From Chelatococcus caeni (GTDB taxonomy: Bacteria; Pseudomonadota; Alphaproteobacteria; Rhizobiales; Beijerinckiaceae): a stretch of DNA of 64,000 nucleotides. How positions within the stretch are numbered: position 1 is the first letter of the stretch; every line of letters begins with the position of its first letter. Under the pieces are notes generated by a model. It saw only the letters and a program-made list of their open reading frames with translations. It had not been told where the DNA came from and ran no database searches. Below are positions 36,699 through 44,640 of this stretch, piece by piece. Where the stretch lies: positions 616,707 to 680,706 of the forward strand of contig NZ_JACIEN010000003.1 in the NCBI RefSeq assembly GCF_014196925.1, written 5' to 3'. The position numbers and the translations under genes were made by a program.

Positions 36699-37175
36699 AT
36701 GACGCGACGCAGGAACCCCAGAATTCGCAACCCTGATCAACTGGATCTGCTCGGCTGGGTGCCGAGCGAGCCCGTGAAGTCCTTTCCCGTCGAGAAGGTG
36801 CGCGCGGCATCGCTGGCGTCGTCGCTGGCCCGCGCCATGTCGCTCACGCTGAAGGAATGCGGCAAACCCCGCGGGGCCGTGGCGGAGGCGATGAGTGCCT
36901 ATCTCGGCGAGGCGGTCAGCGAGAACATGCTCAACGCCTACGCCTCCGAGGCGCGCGAGGAGCACATCATCAACATCGTGCGGTTCGTCGCGCTCATCCA
37001 CGCGACCCGCGACCGGCGCCTCCTCGAACTCATCGCCTCCATGTTCGACTGGGCGGTCATCGAACGCCGCTACCTGCCAGCGATCGAACTCGCCGAGCGC
37101 ATGGAGAAGCGCGCCGAGATGGACCGCGAGATCGACGCAGTGCGCCGCCAGCTCAAGACGGGAGGCGTGTTGTGA
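36699..37175 (+). CDS. Hypothetical protein preceding the transposase
   Basis: A 158-residue protein; not recognised by name. Residues 10–90 are mixed, with QLDLLGWVPSEPVKSFPVEK and the helical LASSLARAMSLTLKECGKPR. VSENMLNAYASEAREEHIIN and a C-terminal charged helix (ELAERMEKRAEMDREIDAVR) follow. ATG 36699 is preferred over the ATG two codons earlier because GGGAG is then seven bases upstream. The stop overlaps the transposase GTG start by 4 bases, so it is translationally coupled to the transposase, as are similar small proteins in other alphaproteobacterial Mu-like phages. Confidence 0.7.
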   Translation: MTRRRNPRIRNPDQLDLLGWVPSEPVKSFPVEKVRAASLASSLARAMSLTLKECGKPRGAVAEAMSAYLGEAVSENMLNAYASEAREEHIINIVRFVALIHATRDRRLLELIASMFDWAVIERRYLPAIELAERMEKRAEMDREIDAVRRQLKTGGVL

Positions 37176-39154
37176 ACGGCTTCGTCACACGCGAATGGTG
37201 GAGCCCGGCCGATCTCGCCGCAGAGAAACTGCCCGGCCTGCCCAACACCCGCGAAGGCATCGCCAAGAAGGCCGATGACGAGGGCTGGCGCGAGCCAGCC
37301 GAGGAATATCCGCAGAACCCTGCCGGCAAGTGGCGCAAGCGCAAAGGTCGTGGCGGCGGCTTCGAATATAGGCTCGACGCCCTGCCGGTGCGCGCGAAGA
37401 CCATCCTGGCCTTTCGTGCCCGCAAGGCCGCGGAGCAGCCAGACAGGGCCACGGCCAAGGCCGACCTTAGCCGCGAGGAACTCTGGCGCTGGTACGATCA
37501 GCTGCCGGACAAGAAGAAGGCGCAGGCGCGCGCCAAGTTCGATGCGCTGATGGCGGTGCGCGATCTGACGCTCGCCGGCACCCAGCGCGATGTTGCCCTG
37601 CAGCTTGTCGCCAGCGAGGCCGGCGTCTCCCTGCGCACGCTGTATAACTGGCAGAGCGAGGTGGACGGCGTCGATCCGGCGGACTGGCTGCCATACCTTG
37701 CGCCGCGGCACGCTGGCCGGCAGGCCGCCGTCGAGTGCGATCCCGAGGCATGGGAATGGTTCAAGGGGAACTTCCTTCGGCAGGAGCAGCCCACCGCAGC
37801 CCATTGCTATCGGCAGCTGCAGATGGTCGCGGCCGAGCGCGGCTGGAAGATCCCTTCGCGCAAGACGCTGGAGCGCCGGATCGCCTCGATCGACCCGGCG
37901 ACGCGCACCTATCTGCGCAAGGGCGCAGAGGCTCTCAAGAGGCTCTATCCGGCGCAGGAACGCGACCGGTCGGTCTTCCACGCGCTGGAGGCCGTCAACG
38001 CGGACGGCCACAAGTGGGACAACTTCGTCCGCTGGCCGGACGGCGAGATCACGCGGCCCTGCATGGTCGCCTTCCAGGATCTCTACTCCGGGCTCATCCT
38101 GTCCTGGCGGGTCGACAAGACCGAGAACCGGGACGCCGTGCGGCTCGCATTCGGCGATGTCGTCGAAAACTACGGCATCCCCGACCACGTCACGCTGGAT
38201 AACGGCCGCAACTTCGCCTCGAAGTGGATCACGGGCGGCACGCCGAACCGCTACCGCTTCAAGGTCAAGGACGAGGAACCGGCCGGCATCATGACCTCGC
38301 TCGGCTGCGAGGTGCATTGGACGACGCCCTTCCACGGCCAGTCGAAGCCGATCGAGCGTGCCTTCCGCGACTTCGCGCAGAACATCGCCCGCGACGTTCG
38401 CTTCGCCGGGGCATGGACCGGCAACACCATCGCCAACAAGCCCGAGAACCACGGCTCGCGTGCGGTGCCGCTCGAAGTCTTCCTGCGTGTCGTGTCGGAG
38501 GCCATCATTGAGCACAACACCCGCGTCGGCCGGCGCACGAAGGTGTGCGCCGGGCGCTCCTTCATGGAAGCGTTCACGGCCTCCTACGAGGTCTCGCCGG
38601 TTCGCAAGGCGACGCCTGAGCAACGCCGCCTCTGGCTGCTCGCCTCCGAGCTGGTGACCGCGCGCCAGCCGGACGGGGCCGTCTACCTCGATGGCAACCG
38701 GTACTGGGCAGAGTTCCTCGTCGCGCAGCTCGGCCGCAAGGTCGTGCTGCGGTTCGATCCGCAGGCGCTGCACGACGGCGTGCACATCTATCGCGCGGAC
38801 GGCGCCTATCTCGGCCACGCGCCCTGCCTCGACGCGGTCGGCTTCTTCTCGACCGAACAGGGCCGCGCCCATGCCCGCGCCCGCAGCGCCTGGTTGAAGG
38901 CGATGAAGGCGGCGGCAAAGGCCGAGCGGCGTCTCTCGCCGGCGGACGTCGCCGCCATGATGCCCACCATCACAGCCCCGGAACCGCCCGAGACGCGCGT
39001 CGTGCGCCCCGTCTTCGGGAACGTCGCGGTCGCCGTCCAGGCGGCGAATGCCCCCGACGAACAACACGATCAGGACGCGGTGCTGGAGAACTTCGGGCGC
39101 GCGGTGCGGCAGCTCCGCATCGTGTCCCGACAAGAGGACGGCGCGGACGTCTGA
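37172..39154 (+). CDS. Mu-type DDE transposase (MuA homologue)
   Basis: A 660-residue strand-transfer protein (MuA is 663). An N-terminal winged-helix domain (EWWSPADLAAEKLPGLPNTR) matches the MuA enhancer-binding domain. Helical end-binding domains follow at about 95–260. The catalytic triad fits Asp278 (VNADGHKW), Asp343 (VTLDNGRNF) and Glu395 (SKPIERAF), close to 269/336/392 of MuA. A beta-barrel and a charged C-terminal tail for MuB contact follow. The start is GTG 37172, with GGGAGGCG upstream. All key residues are present, so the enzyme should be active. Confidence 0.95.
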   Translation: MNGFVTREWWSPADLAAEKLPGLPNTREGIAKKADDEGWREPAEEYPQNPAGKWRKRKGRGGGFEYRLDALPVRAKTILAFRARKAAEQPDRATAKADLSREELWRWYDQLPDKKKAQARAKFDALMAVRDLTLAGTQRDVALQLVASEAGVSLRTLYNWQSEVDGVDPADWLPYLAPRHAGRQAAVECDPEAWEWFKGNFLRQEQPTAAHCYRQLQMVAAERGWKIPSRKTLERRIASIDPATRTYLRKGAEALKRLYPAQERDRSVFHALEAVNADGHKWDNFVRWPDGEITRPCMVAFQDLYSGLILSWRVDKTENRDAVRLAFGDVVENYGIPDHVTLDNGRNFASKWITGGTPNRYRFKVKDEEPAGIMTSLGCEVHWTTPFHGQSKPIERAFRDFAQNIARDVRFAGAWTGNTIANKPENHGSRAVPLEVFLRVVSEAIIEHNTRVGRRTKVCAGRSFMEAFTASYEVSPVRKATPEQRRLWLLASELVTARQPDGAVYLDGNRYWAEFLVAQLGRKVVLRFDPQALHDGVHIYRADGAYLGHAPCLDAVGFFSTEQGRAHARARSAWLKAMKAAAKAERRLSPADVAAMMPTITAPEPPETRVVRPVFGNVAVAVQAANAPDEQHDQDAVLENFGRAVRQLRIVSRQEDGADV

Positions 39155-39199
39155 ACGTCACGCGCCGCCAAAGTCACTGTCGAAGCAAAGGACAATACC

Positions 39200-40168
39200 A
39201 TGGACGCCATCACCTTGGAAATGACCGCGAACGATCAGGACGCGCTGCGCGCTGAGGTGCGCCTGATCATGACCCAGGAGGGCCTCAGTCAGGCTGCCAT
39301 CGCCCGCGAGGCCGGCATCGCCTACGGCACCTTCACGCCGTGGATGGGCGGAACCTATAAGGGCAAGACGGCCGAGATCGCCCGGTCCGTGCAGCGCTGG
39401 CTGGAAACCCGACGGGAGCGCAAACAGACGGCAGCGATCCTGCCGAAGGCTCCCGAGTTCGTCGCCACACCCACTGCGGACGCCATCATGGACGTGCTGG
39501 CATTCGCGCAGAGCGCGCCGGACTTCGCCGTCGTGGTCGGCGGCGCCGGCATCGGCAAGACAATGGCGATCGAAGAGTACCAGAAGCGCTCCTCCAACGT
39601 CTTCGTCATGACGGCCGAGCCGGTGCTCTCGTCCCCGAACAACATGCTGTCGGCGCTCGCCGACGCGATCGGCGTGGTGGAGCGGCGCAGCACGTGGATC
39701 AGCCGGGCCATCTGCAACCGGCTTCGCGGAGCCGCCGCCCTCATCGTCATCGACGAGGCGCAGCACCTCTCCAGCGCGGCGCTCGATCAGCTGCGCACGA
39801 TCCAGGACCTCGCCAAATGCGGTGTCGCCGTCGCCGGCAACGAGAGCGTCTACAGCCGGCTGCAGGGCAGCGGCGAGGCGCGGTCCTCCCAGTTCGCTCA
39901 GCTCTATTCGCGGGTGGGTATGCGCGTCACCCAGCCGAAGCCGCGCGCAAAGGACATCTGCCAGCTGATCGAGGCGTGGGGCATCGCCGGCGCGGCCGAG
40001 ATCGAGCTGCTCAAGACGATCGCCCGCAAGCCCGGCGCCCTGCGCGGCATGACGAAGACGCTGCGCCTCGCCGGCATGATCGCCGCCGGCGCCTCTGAAC
40101 CGCTCTCGGTCCGTCACATCCGGCAGGCTTGGCAGCAGCTGTCCAGTCAGCCGGTCGATGCCGAATGA
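39200..40168 (+). CDS. AAA+ transposition target-capture ATPase (MuB homologue)
   Basis: A 322-residue protein. An N-terminal Cro-like HTH spans about residues 15–70 (LSQAAIAREAGIAYGTFTPW). The Walker A motif GGAGIGKT is at 114–121 and Walker B is in ALIVIDEAQHL. It ends in a helical domain that in MuB binds DNA. MuB polymerises on target DNA, stimulates MuA and confers target immunity. It follows the transposase by 45 bases and overlaps the next small gene. Confidence 0.94.
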   Translation: MDAITLEMTANDQDALRAEVRLIMTQEGLSQAAIAREAGIAYGTFTPWMGGTYKGKTAEIARSVQRWLETRRERKQTAAILPKAPEFVATPTADAIMDVLAFAQSAPDFAVVVGGAGIGKTMAIEEYQKRSSNVFVMTAEPVLSSPNNMLSALADAIGVVERRSTWISRAICNRLRGAAALIVIDEAQHLSSAALDQLRTIQDLAKCGVAVAGNESVYSRLQGSGEARSSQFAQLYSRVGMRVTQPKPRAKDICQLIEAWGIAGAAEIELLKTIARKPGALRGMTKTLRLAGMIAAGASEPLSVRHIRQAWQQLSSQPVDAE

Positions 40169-40176
40169 GGTCCGCC

Positions 40177-40509
40177 ATGGTGATCTTCCCGGCCACAACC
40201 GAAGACGTGCCGCTCAGCCTGATGCTGGAGGCGCTGCAGAACATGTTCGCCCGCCATCCCGAAGGGCTCCACGTCGACGGGGACTTCGCCCGCGAACTTG
40301 CGGCAGGTCTGAGCGACATGGTCGACGAGGCACGCGCGCTGGAAGCCGCCGAGGCCGAGCGGCGCGAGCTGCTCGCCATCGCCGAGGATCTCGACCTCGT
40401 CGGACGCTTTGAGGTCCGCGAACCTGCGCCGGCCGCGGTCGACAACGTCGTGCCGTTCCCCCAGCGGGCGCTGCCTTGCTCTTCGCCGACAGGAGGAGAC
40501 GCGGCATGA
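40177..40509 (+). CDS. Small phage protein, unknown function
   Basis: A 110-residue, acidic, mostly helical protein (SLMLEALQNMFARHPEGLHV, MVDEARALEAAEAERRELLA). GAGGTCCGCC precedes ATG 40177; an ATG at 40165 overlapping the MuB stop is the alternative. The C-terminus contains VVPFPQRA. It shares ATGA coupling with the next gene. No function can be read. Confidence 0.65.
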   Translation: MVIFPATTEDVPLSLMLEALQNMFARHPEGLHVDGDFARELAAGLSDMVDEARALEAAEAERRELLAIAEDLDLVGRFEVREPAPAAVDNVVPFPQRALPCSSPTGGDAA

Positions 40510-40802
40510 CGAAACGCGCCCGTCCTGTCGGCAACAGGCATGGCACGCGCTGGCGCGGCAAGCTGCCGCTCCCGTCGCACAGTCATCCCCTCGTGCGCCA
40601 GTTCATTGCCGAGCTGAATGCGCAAATGACCACGATCCGAGAGTGCGCCACGCGGGCCGGCCTTGGGCCGAAGACGGTTTGCGACTGGCGTTATCGGACC
40701 AATCCCAACCTCGCGAATTTCGACGCTGCCCTGAACGTGCTCGGCCTGGAGCTGTGCATTCGGCCGCGCCGAGAGCCTACCGACGGAGAAACCCATGTCT
40801 GA
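40506..40802 (+). CDS. Small HTH phage protein
   Basis: A 98-residue basic protein. Residues 45–85 look like a Cro/C1-type helix-turn-helix (TTIRECATRAGLGPKTVCDW, NLANFDAALNVLGLELCI). GGAGGAGACGCGGC precedes ATG 40506, which overlaps the previous stop. Probably a regulatory DNA-binding protein of the middle region; target unknown. Confidence 0.65.
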   Translation: MTKRARPVGNRHGTRWRGKLPLPSHSHPLVRQFIAELNAQMTTIRECATRAGLGPKTVCDWRYRTNPNLANFDAALNVLGLELCIRPRREPTDGETHV

Positions 40803-41439
40803 GACCATCGCCCGATCAGCCGGCACCGTCGAGGTGCACGGCAAGATCTACATGCCTGATGCCAAGGGCAACCTCGTGCCGGTCGACACCATCAAGCCGG
40901 CCGACCAGCTTGAGGACGAGACCGTCCGCAAGGTGATGGGCTACGCCAAGGCCCTGTCGGCACAGATCAGCCGGTTCAAGCAGCACACCTTCGACGATCT
41001 CGGCGCCTTCGAGGCCATCCTCACCCAGGAATACGGCACGAGCAAAGGGGGCGCGAAGGGCAACAAGACCTTCACCACTTTCGACGGCCTGATGAAGGTG
41101 CAGGTGCAGGTCCAGGACAACATCGACTTCGGGCCGCAGCTCCAGCACGCGAAGGAGCTGATCGACGAGTGCCTGATGGAGTGGTCGGCCGACAGCCGCC
41201 CCGAGATCCGCGCCATCGTCACCCGCGCCTTCAACACGGACAAGGCGGGCCAGATCAACCGCGCCGAGATCTTCATGCTGCTGCGCCTCGACATCGAAGA
41301 CGAGCGCTGGCAGCGGGCCATGGAGGCGATCCGCGATGCCATGCGGGTCATCGGCTCCAAGACCTATGTGCGCTGCTACGAGCGCGACCGGCACGATGCG
41401 GAATGGCGGCCGGTGACCATCGATCTCGCCAAGGCGTGA
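40795..41439 (+). CDS. DUF3164 protein (Mu-like phage middle gene)
   Basis: A 214-residue protein. The sequence MPDAKGNLVPVDTIKPADQL, then FTTFDGLMKVQVQVQDNIDF and NTDKAGQINRAEIFMLLRLD are characteristic of DUF3164, which is found between MuB and GemA in many transposable phages (the family is sometimes misannotated as a sulfate transporter). The biochemical function is not established. ATG 40795 overlaps the end of the HTH gene. Confidence 0.9.
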   Translation: MSETIARSAGTVEVHGKIYMPDAKGNLVPVDTIKPADQLEDETVRKVMGYAKALSAQISRFKQHTFDDLGAFEAILTQEYGTSKGGAKGNKTFTTFDGLMKVQVQVQDNIDFGPQLQHAKELIDECLMEWSADSRPEIRAIVTRAFNTDKAGQINRAEIFMLLRLDIEDERWQRAMEAIRDAMRVIGSKTYVRCYERDRHDAEWRPVTIDLAKA

Positions 41440-41450
41440 TGGAGGGAACG

Positions 41451-41732
41451 ATGGCCCGCTCGTTCTACGCCTACGCTTGGCGCACCGGCGTCATTGAATT
41501 TGGACCGCGCATCCCGGAGGGCGCGCTCCCGGTCGACAGGGGCGGCGAGCAGTCCGTCCGCCGCCGCGTCTCGATCGCAGCGCGGCACGCTTACGACGGC
41601 AAGACGCTGCTCGTGCCGGGCATCCCCGAGGCCACGACGGACGTCCAGGCGTACGAAGCCTGGAAGAGCTTCAAGGAACAGATTGCTCGCCGCCGCGCCG
41701 GCGAGCCGGCCTACGGCCCGATTGGAGGGTGA
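41451..41732 (+). CDS. Small phage protein, unknown function
   Basis: A 93-residue protein with a GGAGGGAACG ribosome site directly before ATG 41451. It begins MARSFYAYAWRTGVIEFGP and contains VSIAARHAYDGKTLLVPGI. The small alpha/beta appearance is not diagnostic. It is in the middle operon between DUF3164 and GemA, where Mu-like phages carry variable small genes. Confidence 0.65.
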   Translation: MARSFYAYAWRTGVIEFGPRIPEGALPVDRGGEQSVRRRVSIAARHAYDGKTLLVPGIPEATTDVQAYEAWKSFKEQIARRRAGEPAYGPIGG

Positions 41733-41736
41733 AGCA

Positions 41737-42003
41737 ATGAAGGAACGTCTCGACAAGCGTCGCTGCCTTTATGGCGAGCCGCGCCTCTCCAATGCCCAGG
41801 TCATCGCCCTGCGTGCGCTGGCCAACGGCAGCCTTACGCGCAGCCCGGAAGGCTTTTGGGCCGGCGGCACCCTCATCGGGGTCAAGACCATCCAAGTGCT
41901 GGAGAGGCAGTTTCTATTCGCCACCGACCTCTCCTCCCAGAAGGCAGGGATCACCGAGCGAGGGCGCAAGGTCCTTCGCCTGATCGAGGAGGCGGGACGA
42001 TGA
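41737..42003 (+). CDS. Small winged-helix-like phage protein
   Basis: An 88-residue protein. RLSNAQVIALRALANGSLTR and ITERGRKVLRLIEEAG look like the two helices and wing of a small DNA-binding module, but no family can be named with certainty. GGAGGGTGAAGCA precedes ATG 41737. The stop overlaps the next start. Confidence 0.6.
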   Translation: MKERLDKRRCLYGEPRLSNAQVIALRALANGSLTRSPEGFWAGGTLIGVKTIQVLERQFLFATDLSSQKAGITERGRKVLRLIEEAGR

Positions 42004-42245
42004 AGATTGTCCTCGAAAGCACTGCCGACTTCGTCACCATCGCAGGCGTGCCGGCTCGGGTGTGGAAGGGCCACACGGCCTCCGGCCATCCCCTCTTTGC
42101 CTTCATCCCGCACATCGCAGTCCCCACGGAGGTCGATCAGGCCGAGTTTCAAGCAGAGCTGCTCGAAGCGGTTGAACCGGCCGACGTGGTCAACCCCTAC
42201 GGCAGCGGCCCGGTCCCGATCTCTCAGCGGGAGACCGCCCGATGA
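42000..42245 (+). CDS. Small phage protein, unknown function
   Basis: An 81-residue acidic protein (MKIVLESTADFVTIAGVPAR, FAFIPHIAVPTEVDQAEFQA). The beta-rich start and acidic C-terminus are not diagnostic. It is coupled to both neighbours by 4-base start/stop overlaps, supporting expression. Confidence 0.6.
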   Translation: MKIVLESTADFVTIAGVPARVWKGHTASGHPLFAFIPHIAVPTEVDQAEFQAELLEAVEPADVVNPYGSGPVPISQRETAR

Positions 42246-42526
42246 CGTACCGGTCCATTGCCTGGAAGGACAGCGATGCCCGCCTCAAGACGTTCTCGGC
42301 TTCAGTGAAGGCGAGCGCGACGACGGTGGTGAAGATCGAGGTCGAAGTACGCGATCCCATCCGCCTCGGGATGTTGCTGCAGGATCTCCACGAAATCAGT
42401 CGGGAGCAGACTGCAACCATGCGGCGCGCCGCCTCGGCGGTGTCGCCCAAGCGGCCGGCCCCGCGCGGCTCGGCACGGCAACTCGCCTCACAGCAACCTC
42501 TGCTCCTGACGCATCGGAAGGACTGA
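42242..42526 (+). CDS. Small phage protein, unknown function
   Basis: A 94-residue protein beginning MTYRSIAWKDSDARLKTFSA, with a basic C-terminus. ATG 42242 overlaps the previous stop (ATGA). It lies immediately upstream of the GemA gene. Function not recognised. Confidence 0.6.
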   Translation: MTYRSIAWKDSDARLKTFSASVKASATTVVKIEVEVRDPIRLGMLLQDLHEISREQTATMRRAASAVSPKRPAPRGSARQLASQQPLLLTHRKD

Positions 42527-42528
42527 CG

Positions 42529-43212
42529 ATGCAGAACGCCATCACCACCGGGCAGATCGCCCGCATCCACGCCTCAGCCAAGGCGGCGGGCCTCGACGAG
42601 GACAGCCGCCGGGACCTGCTCGAAGGTCTCACCGGCAAGCGCTCCTCGCGCGACCTGACGCGGCAGGAGGCCGCGCGGGTGATCGATCGGCTGAACGTGC
42701 TGACGGCGTCCGTGGCGCCGCCCGGCCGCAGGCCGGGAAAGACGATGAGCGGGCGCTGGTCATCCGTGCTGCGCGCCCTCTGGCTCGCCGGCTATCACCT
42801 CGGCGTGATCGAGAACCGCGACGACAGCGCCCTGATCGCCTTCATCGAGCGGCAGACGAAGATCACGCATCCACGCTTCCTGATCGACCGGGAGGACGCC
42901 AGCACGGCCATCGAGGGCCTGAAGGCGTGGCTGTCGCGGGAGGCCGGCGTCGACTGGAGCGCCAAGCACTTCGTCGTCCAGCGCGGACAGGGCGGCGCCG
43001 TCACCAGCTCGGGCGAGATCCGCTGCCCGAAGCGCAATGTGATCGCCGCTCAGTTGGAGATCTTCCGGCAGCTGGATCTGCCCTGCCCGGATGTGCGGCT
43101 GGAACCAGAGACCAGCGATGCCGACCTCGACACGATGATGGCCTGCCTCGGCCACCAGCTTCGACACCACCTGCGGGGCCGGCAATCCGGCCGGGCGCAG
43201 CGGAGGGCGTGA
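42529..43212 (+). CDS. GemA-family regulatory protein (DUF1018)
   Basis: A 227-residue protein. It shows the GemA/gp16 pattern: N-terminal IARIHASAKAAGLDEDSRRD, LTGKRSSRDLTRQEAARVID, and a central segment W-rich around RWSSVLRALWLAGY. In Mu, gemA modulates host gene expression and DNA topology, including gyrase-related effects. It follows the cluster of small genes and precedes the Mor gene, the conserved position. Confidence 0.88.
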   Translation: MQNAITTGQIARIHASAKAAGLDEDSRRDLLEGLTGKRSSRDLTRQEAARVIDRLNVLTASVAPPGRRPGKTMSGRWSSVLRALWLAGYHLGVIENRDDSALIAFIERQTKITHPRFLIDREDASTAIEGLKAWLSREAGVDWSAKHFVVQRGQGGAVTSSGEIRCPKRNVIAAQLEIFRQLDLPCPDVRLEPETSDADLDTMMACLGHQLRHHLRGRQSGRAQRRA

Positions 43213-43215
43213 CCG

Positions 43216-43437
43216 ATGCCGGGCCGCTCCGCTTCCCCGCCGCCGCTCCTGGTCTGGAACGACCTTCAGGCGATCGCGCGAATGGAAACGGAGCGCGCCG
43301 CCCTGCAGGACCGGATTGCTCGCCTGCGGCCGAACAGCCACCGCCGGGTGGTGCTGACGGCCCAGCTCGTCGAACTCACCAAGCGCCAGCTCGCGCTGGA
43401 GACGGAATTGAGGAAGGGCCATGGTGCAAGTCACTGA
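43216..43437 (+). CDS. Small coiled-coil phage protein
   Basis: A 73-residue protein, helical and charged after residue 12 (RMETERAALQDRIARLRPNS, LTAQLVELTKRQLALETELR). It overlaps the following gene by 17 bases. No specific function. Confidence 0.6.
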   Translation: MPGRSASPPPLLVWNDLQAIARMETERAALQDRIARLRPNSHRRVVLTAQLVELTKRQLALETELRKGHGASH

Positions 43438-43855
43438 GAAGTACCGCCAGCAGGAGCGGCCGATCCCGGTCACCGTGGCGCTGCCGGTTCGCCTCCATGC
43501 AGTCTTTTCCGAGCGGGCGAGGGAAAAGGGCCTGCGCCTCTCGACCTATGTCGAGCAGCTGATCGATGCGGCGTGGTCCCACGCCTGCGGCGTCGCCCAG
43601 CTCGCCCCGATCTCGGCCGAGTTGCCGAAGCCGCCGGCGCCCGTGCCGGTGGAGCCGGAACCGGTCGCGCCGGCTCCCGTCGAGCCAGAACCGGTCGACC
43701 TGCCGCCGACGGCCGCGGCTGAGGCCGCGCCGGCTGAACTGTCGCCGGCCGACATCCGCACGGTCCGCGCCCTGCGCTCGATCGGCTGGTCGCCGCGCGA
43801 GATCGCCAGCGAATACGGCTTCGACCTTAGGGCCGTCCGGTCGGTGGGGAGGTGA
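43421..43855 (+). CDS. Two-module putative DNA-binding protein (RHH-like plus HTH)
   Basis: A 144-residue protein with two recognisable parts. Residues 15–50 resemble a ribbon-helix-helix (IPVTVALPVRLHAVFSERAR, LSTYVEQLIDAAW). Residues 105–140 resemble a short HTH (LSPADIRTVRALRSIGWSPR, EIASEYGFDLRAV). They are joined by a stiff acidic Pro-Glu-Pro-Val repeat linker. Domain identity is by eye only. It lies in the middle operon before Mor, so regulation of middle or late transcription is plausible. Confidence 0.65.
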   Translation: MVQVTEKYRQQERPIPVTVALPVRLHAVFSERAREKGLRLSTYVEQLIDAAWSHACGVAQLAPISAELPKPPAPVPVEPEPVAPAPVEPEPVDLPPTAAAEAAPAELSPADIRTVRALRSIGWSPREIASEYGFDLRAVRSVGR

Positions 43856-43857
43856 CG

Positions 43858-44088
43858 ATGGCACGCAAGTCCCACCGCAGGCGGTCGGTCACGCTGGAGC
43901 AGCTGCTCGCGGCCAGCGAGCGCCTGCGAGGTCTCCATGACCAGCTGTCCGCGGACGGCTATGTCACCAAGTCCGGCCGGCTGTATGGCTGCCGGGACGG
44001 CTCCTATACGGTGCGCCTCGTCATGCGGAACCGCTCGGCCATGGTCTCGACGGTCGCGCTGACCATCCAGGGCGTGGTGCTGGCATGA
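43858..44088 (+). CDS. Small basic phage protein
   Basis: A 76-residue protein. GGGGAGGTGACG precedes ATG 43858, favoured over a GTG two codons upstream. The N-terminal half is basic and helical, followed by VTKSGRLYGCRDGSYTVRL. Coupled to the Mor gene by a 4-base overlap. Function unknown. Confidence 0.6.
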   Translation: MARKSHRRRSVTLEQLLAASERLRGLHDQLSADGYVTKSGRLYGCRDGSYTVRLVMRNRSAMVSTVALTIQGVVLA

Positions 44089-44486
44089 GCCCGTCCTGGC
44101 TGCCCTCAGTGCTGCGCACCATCGCCGACGCGGCCGGCCTGGACGTCGCGCTCGTGCTGGCCGAGCGCTACGGCGGCAGGCGCGTGGACCTGCCCGTCCG
44201 CCTGCACGAAGGCAATTGGCTGGTGGAGGCTGTCGGCTGGGATGCGGCTCGCGCCATCGTCGAGAGCTTCGGGCCGGGGCGCCTCGACATTCCGCTCGGG
44301 CCGGCCGGGACCTTCGCCCGCATGCGCCGGGAGATCGACCGGCGTTATGCCGAACTCGAGAACGGCGGCGCGAGTGCCGCGCGCATCGCGTCGGAGCTCG
44401 GCATGACCGAGCGGGCCATCCGCCAGCGCCGGGCACGGCGCCGCGCGATGCAGGCTCCCGACCGGCGGCAAAAGAGCCTCTTCTGA
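44085..44486 (+). CDS. Mor-family transcription activator
   Basis: A 133-residue protein of the Mor/C family that in Mu switches on middle and late promoters. The N-terminal dimerisation part (LPSVLRTIADAAGLDVALVL, ERYGGRRVDLPVRL) and the C-terminal HTH (GASAARIASELGMTERAIRQ) match the family. It is the last gene before a strong hairpin and the lysis genes, as expected for the activator of the late region. Only one Mor/C-type gene is seen here, so it may do the jobs of both Mor and C. Confidence 0.9.
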   Translation: MSPSWLPSVLRTIADAAGLDVALVLAERYGGRRVDLPVRLHEGNWLVEAVGWDAARAIVESFGPGRLDIPLGPAGTFARMRREIDRRYAELENGGASAARIASELGMTERAIRQRRARRRAMQAPDRRQKSLF

Positions 44487-44504
44487 ACAACCGAAGAGGC
44501 TCTT
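44472..44504 (+). terminator. Hairpin overlapping the stop of the Mor gene
   Basis: A perfect 12-bp inverted repeat (aagagcctcttc / gaagaggctctt, 9-base loop) begins inside the last Mor codons. The left arm is preceded by an A-run but the right arm is followed by GCGCGG and only two T's. It probably stops middle transcription or stabilises the message 3' end. The late promoter must lie within 44505–44640. Confidence 0.65.
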
Positions 44505-44640
44505 GCGCGGGGCGCCTCAAGCGTCGATTATCGGCCGTCCTTCCGCATCGTTCGCAAGCTGCCCCTGAAGCGTTTCCGGGGCGATGGCAGAGGGCTCCCC
44601 AACATACCGTCCTTCGACGACAGCCGCGTCGGAGGACTTC

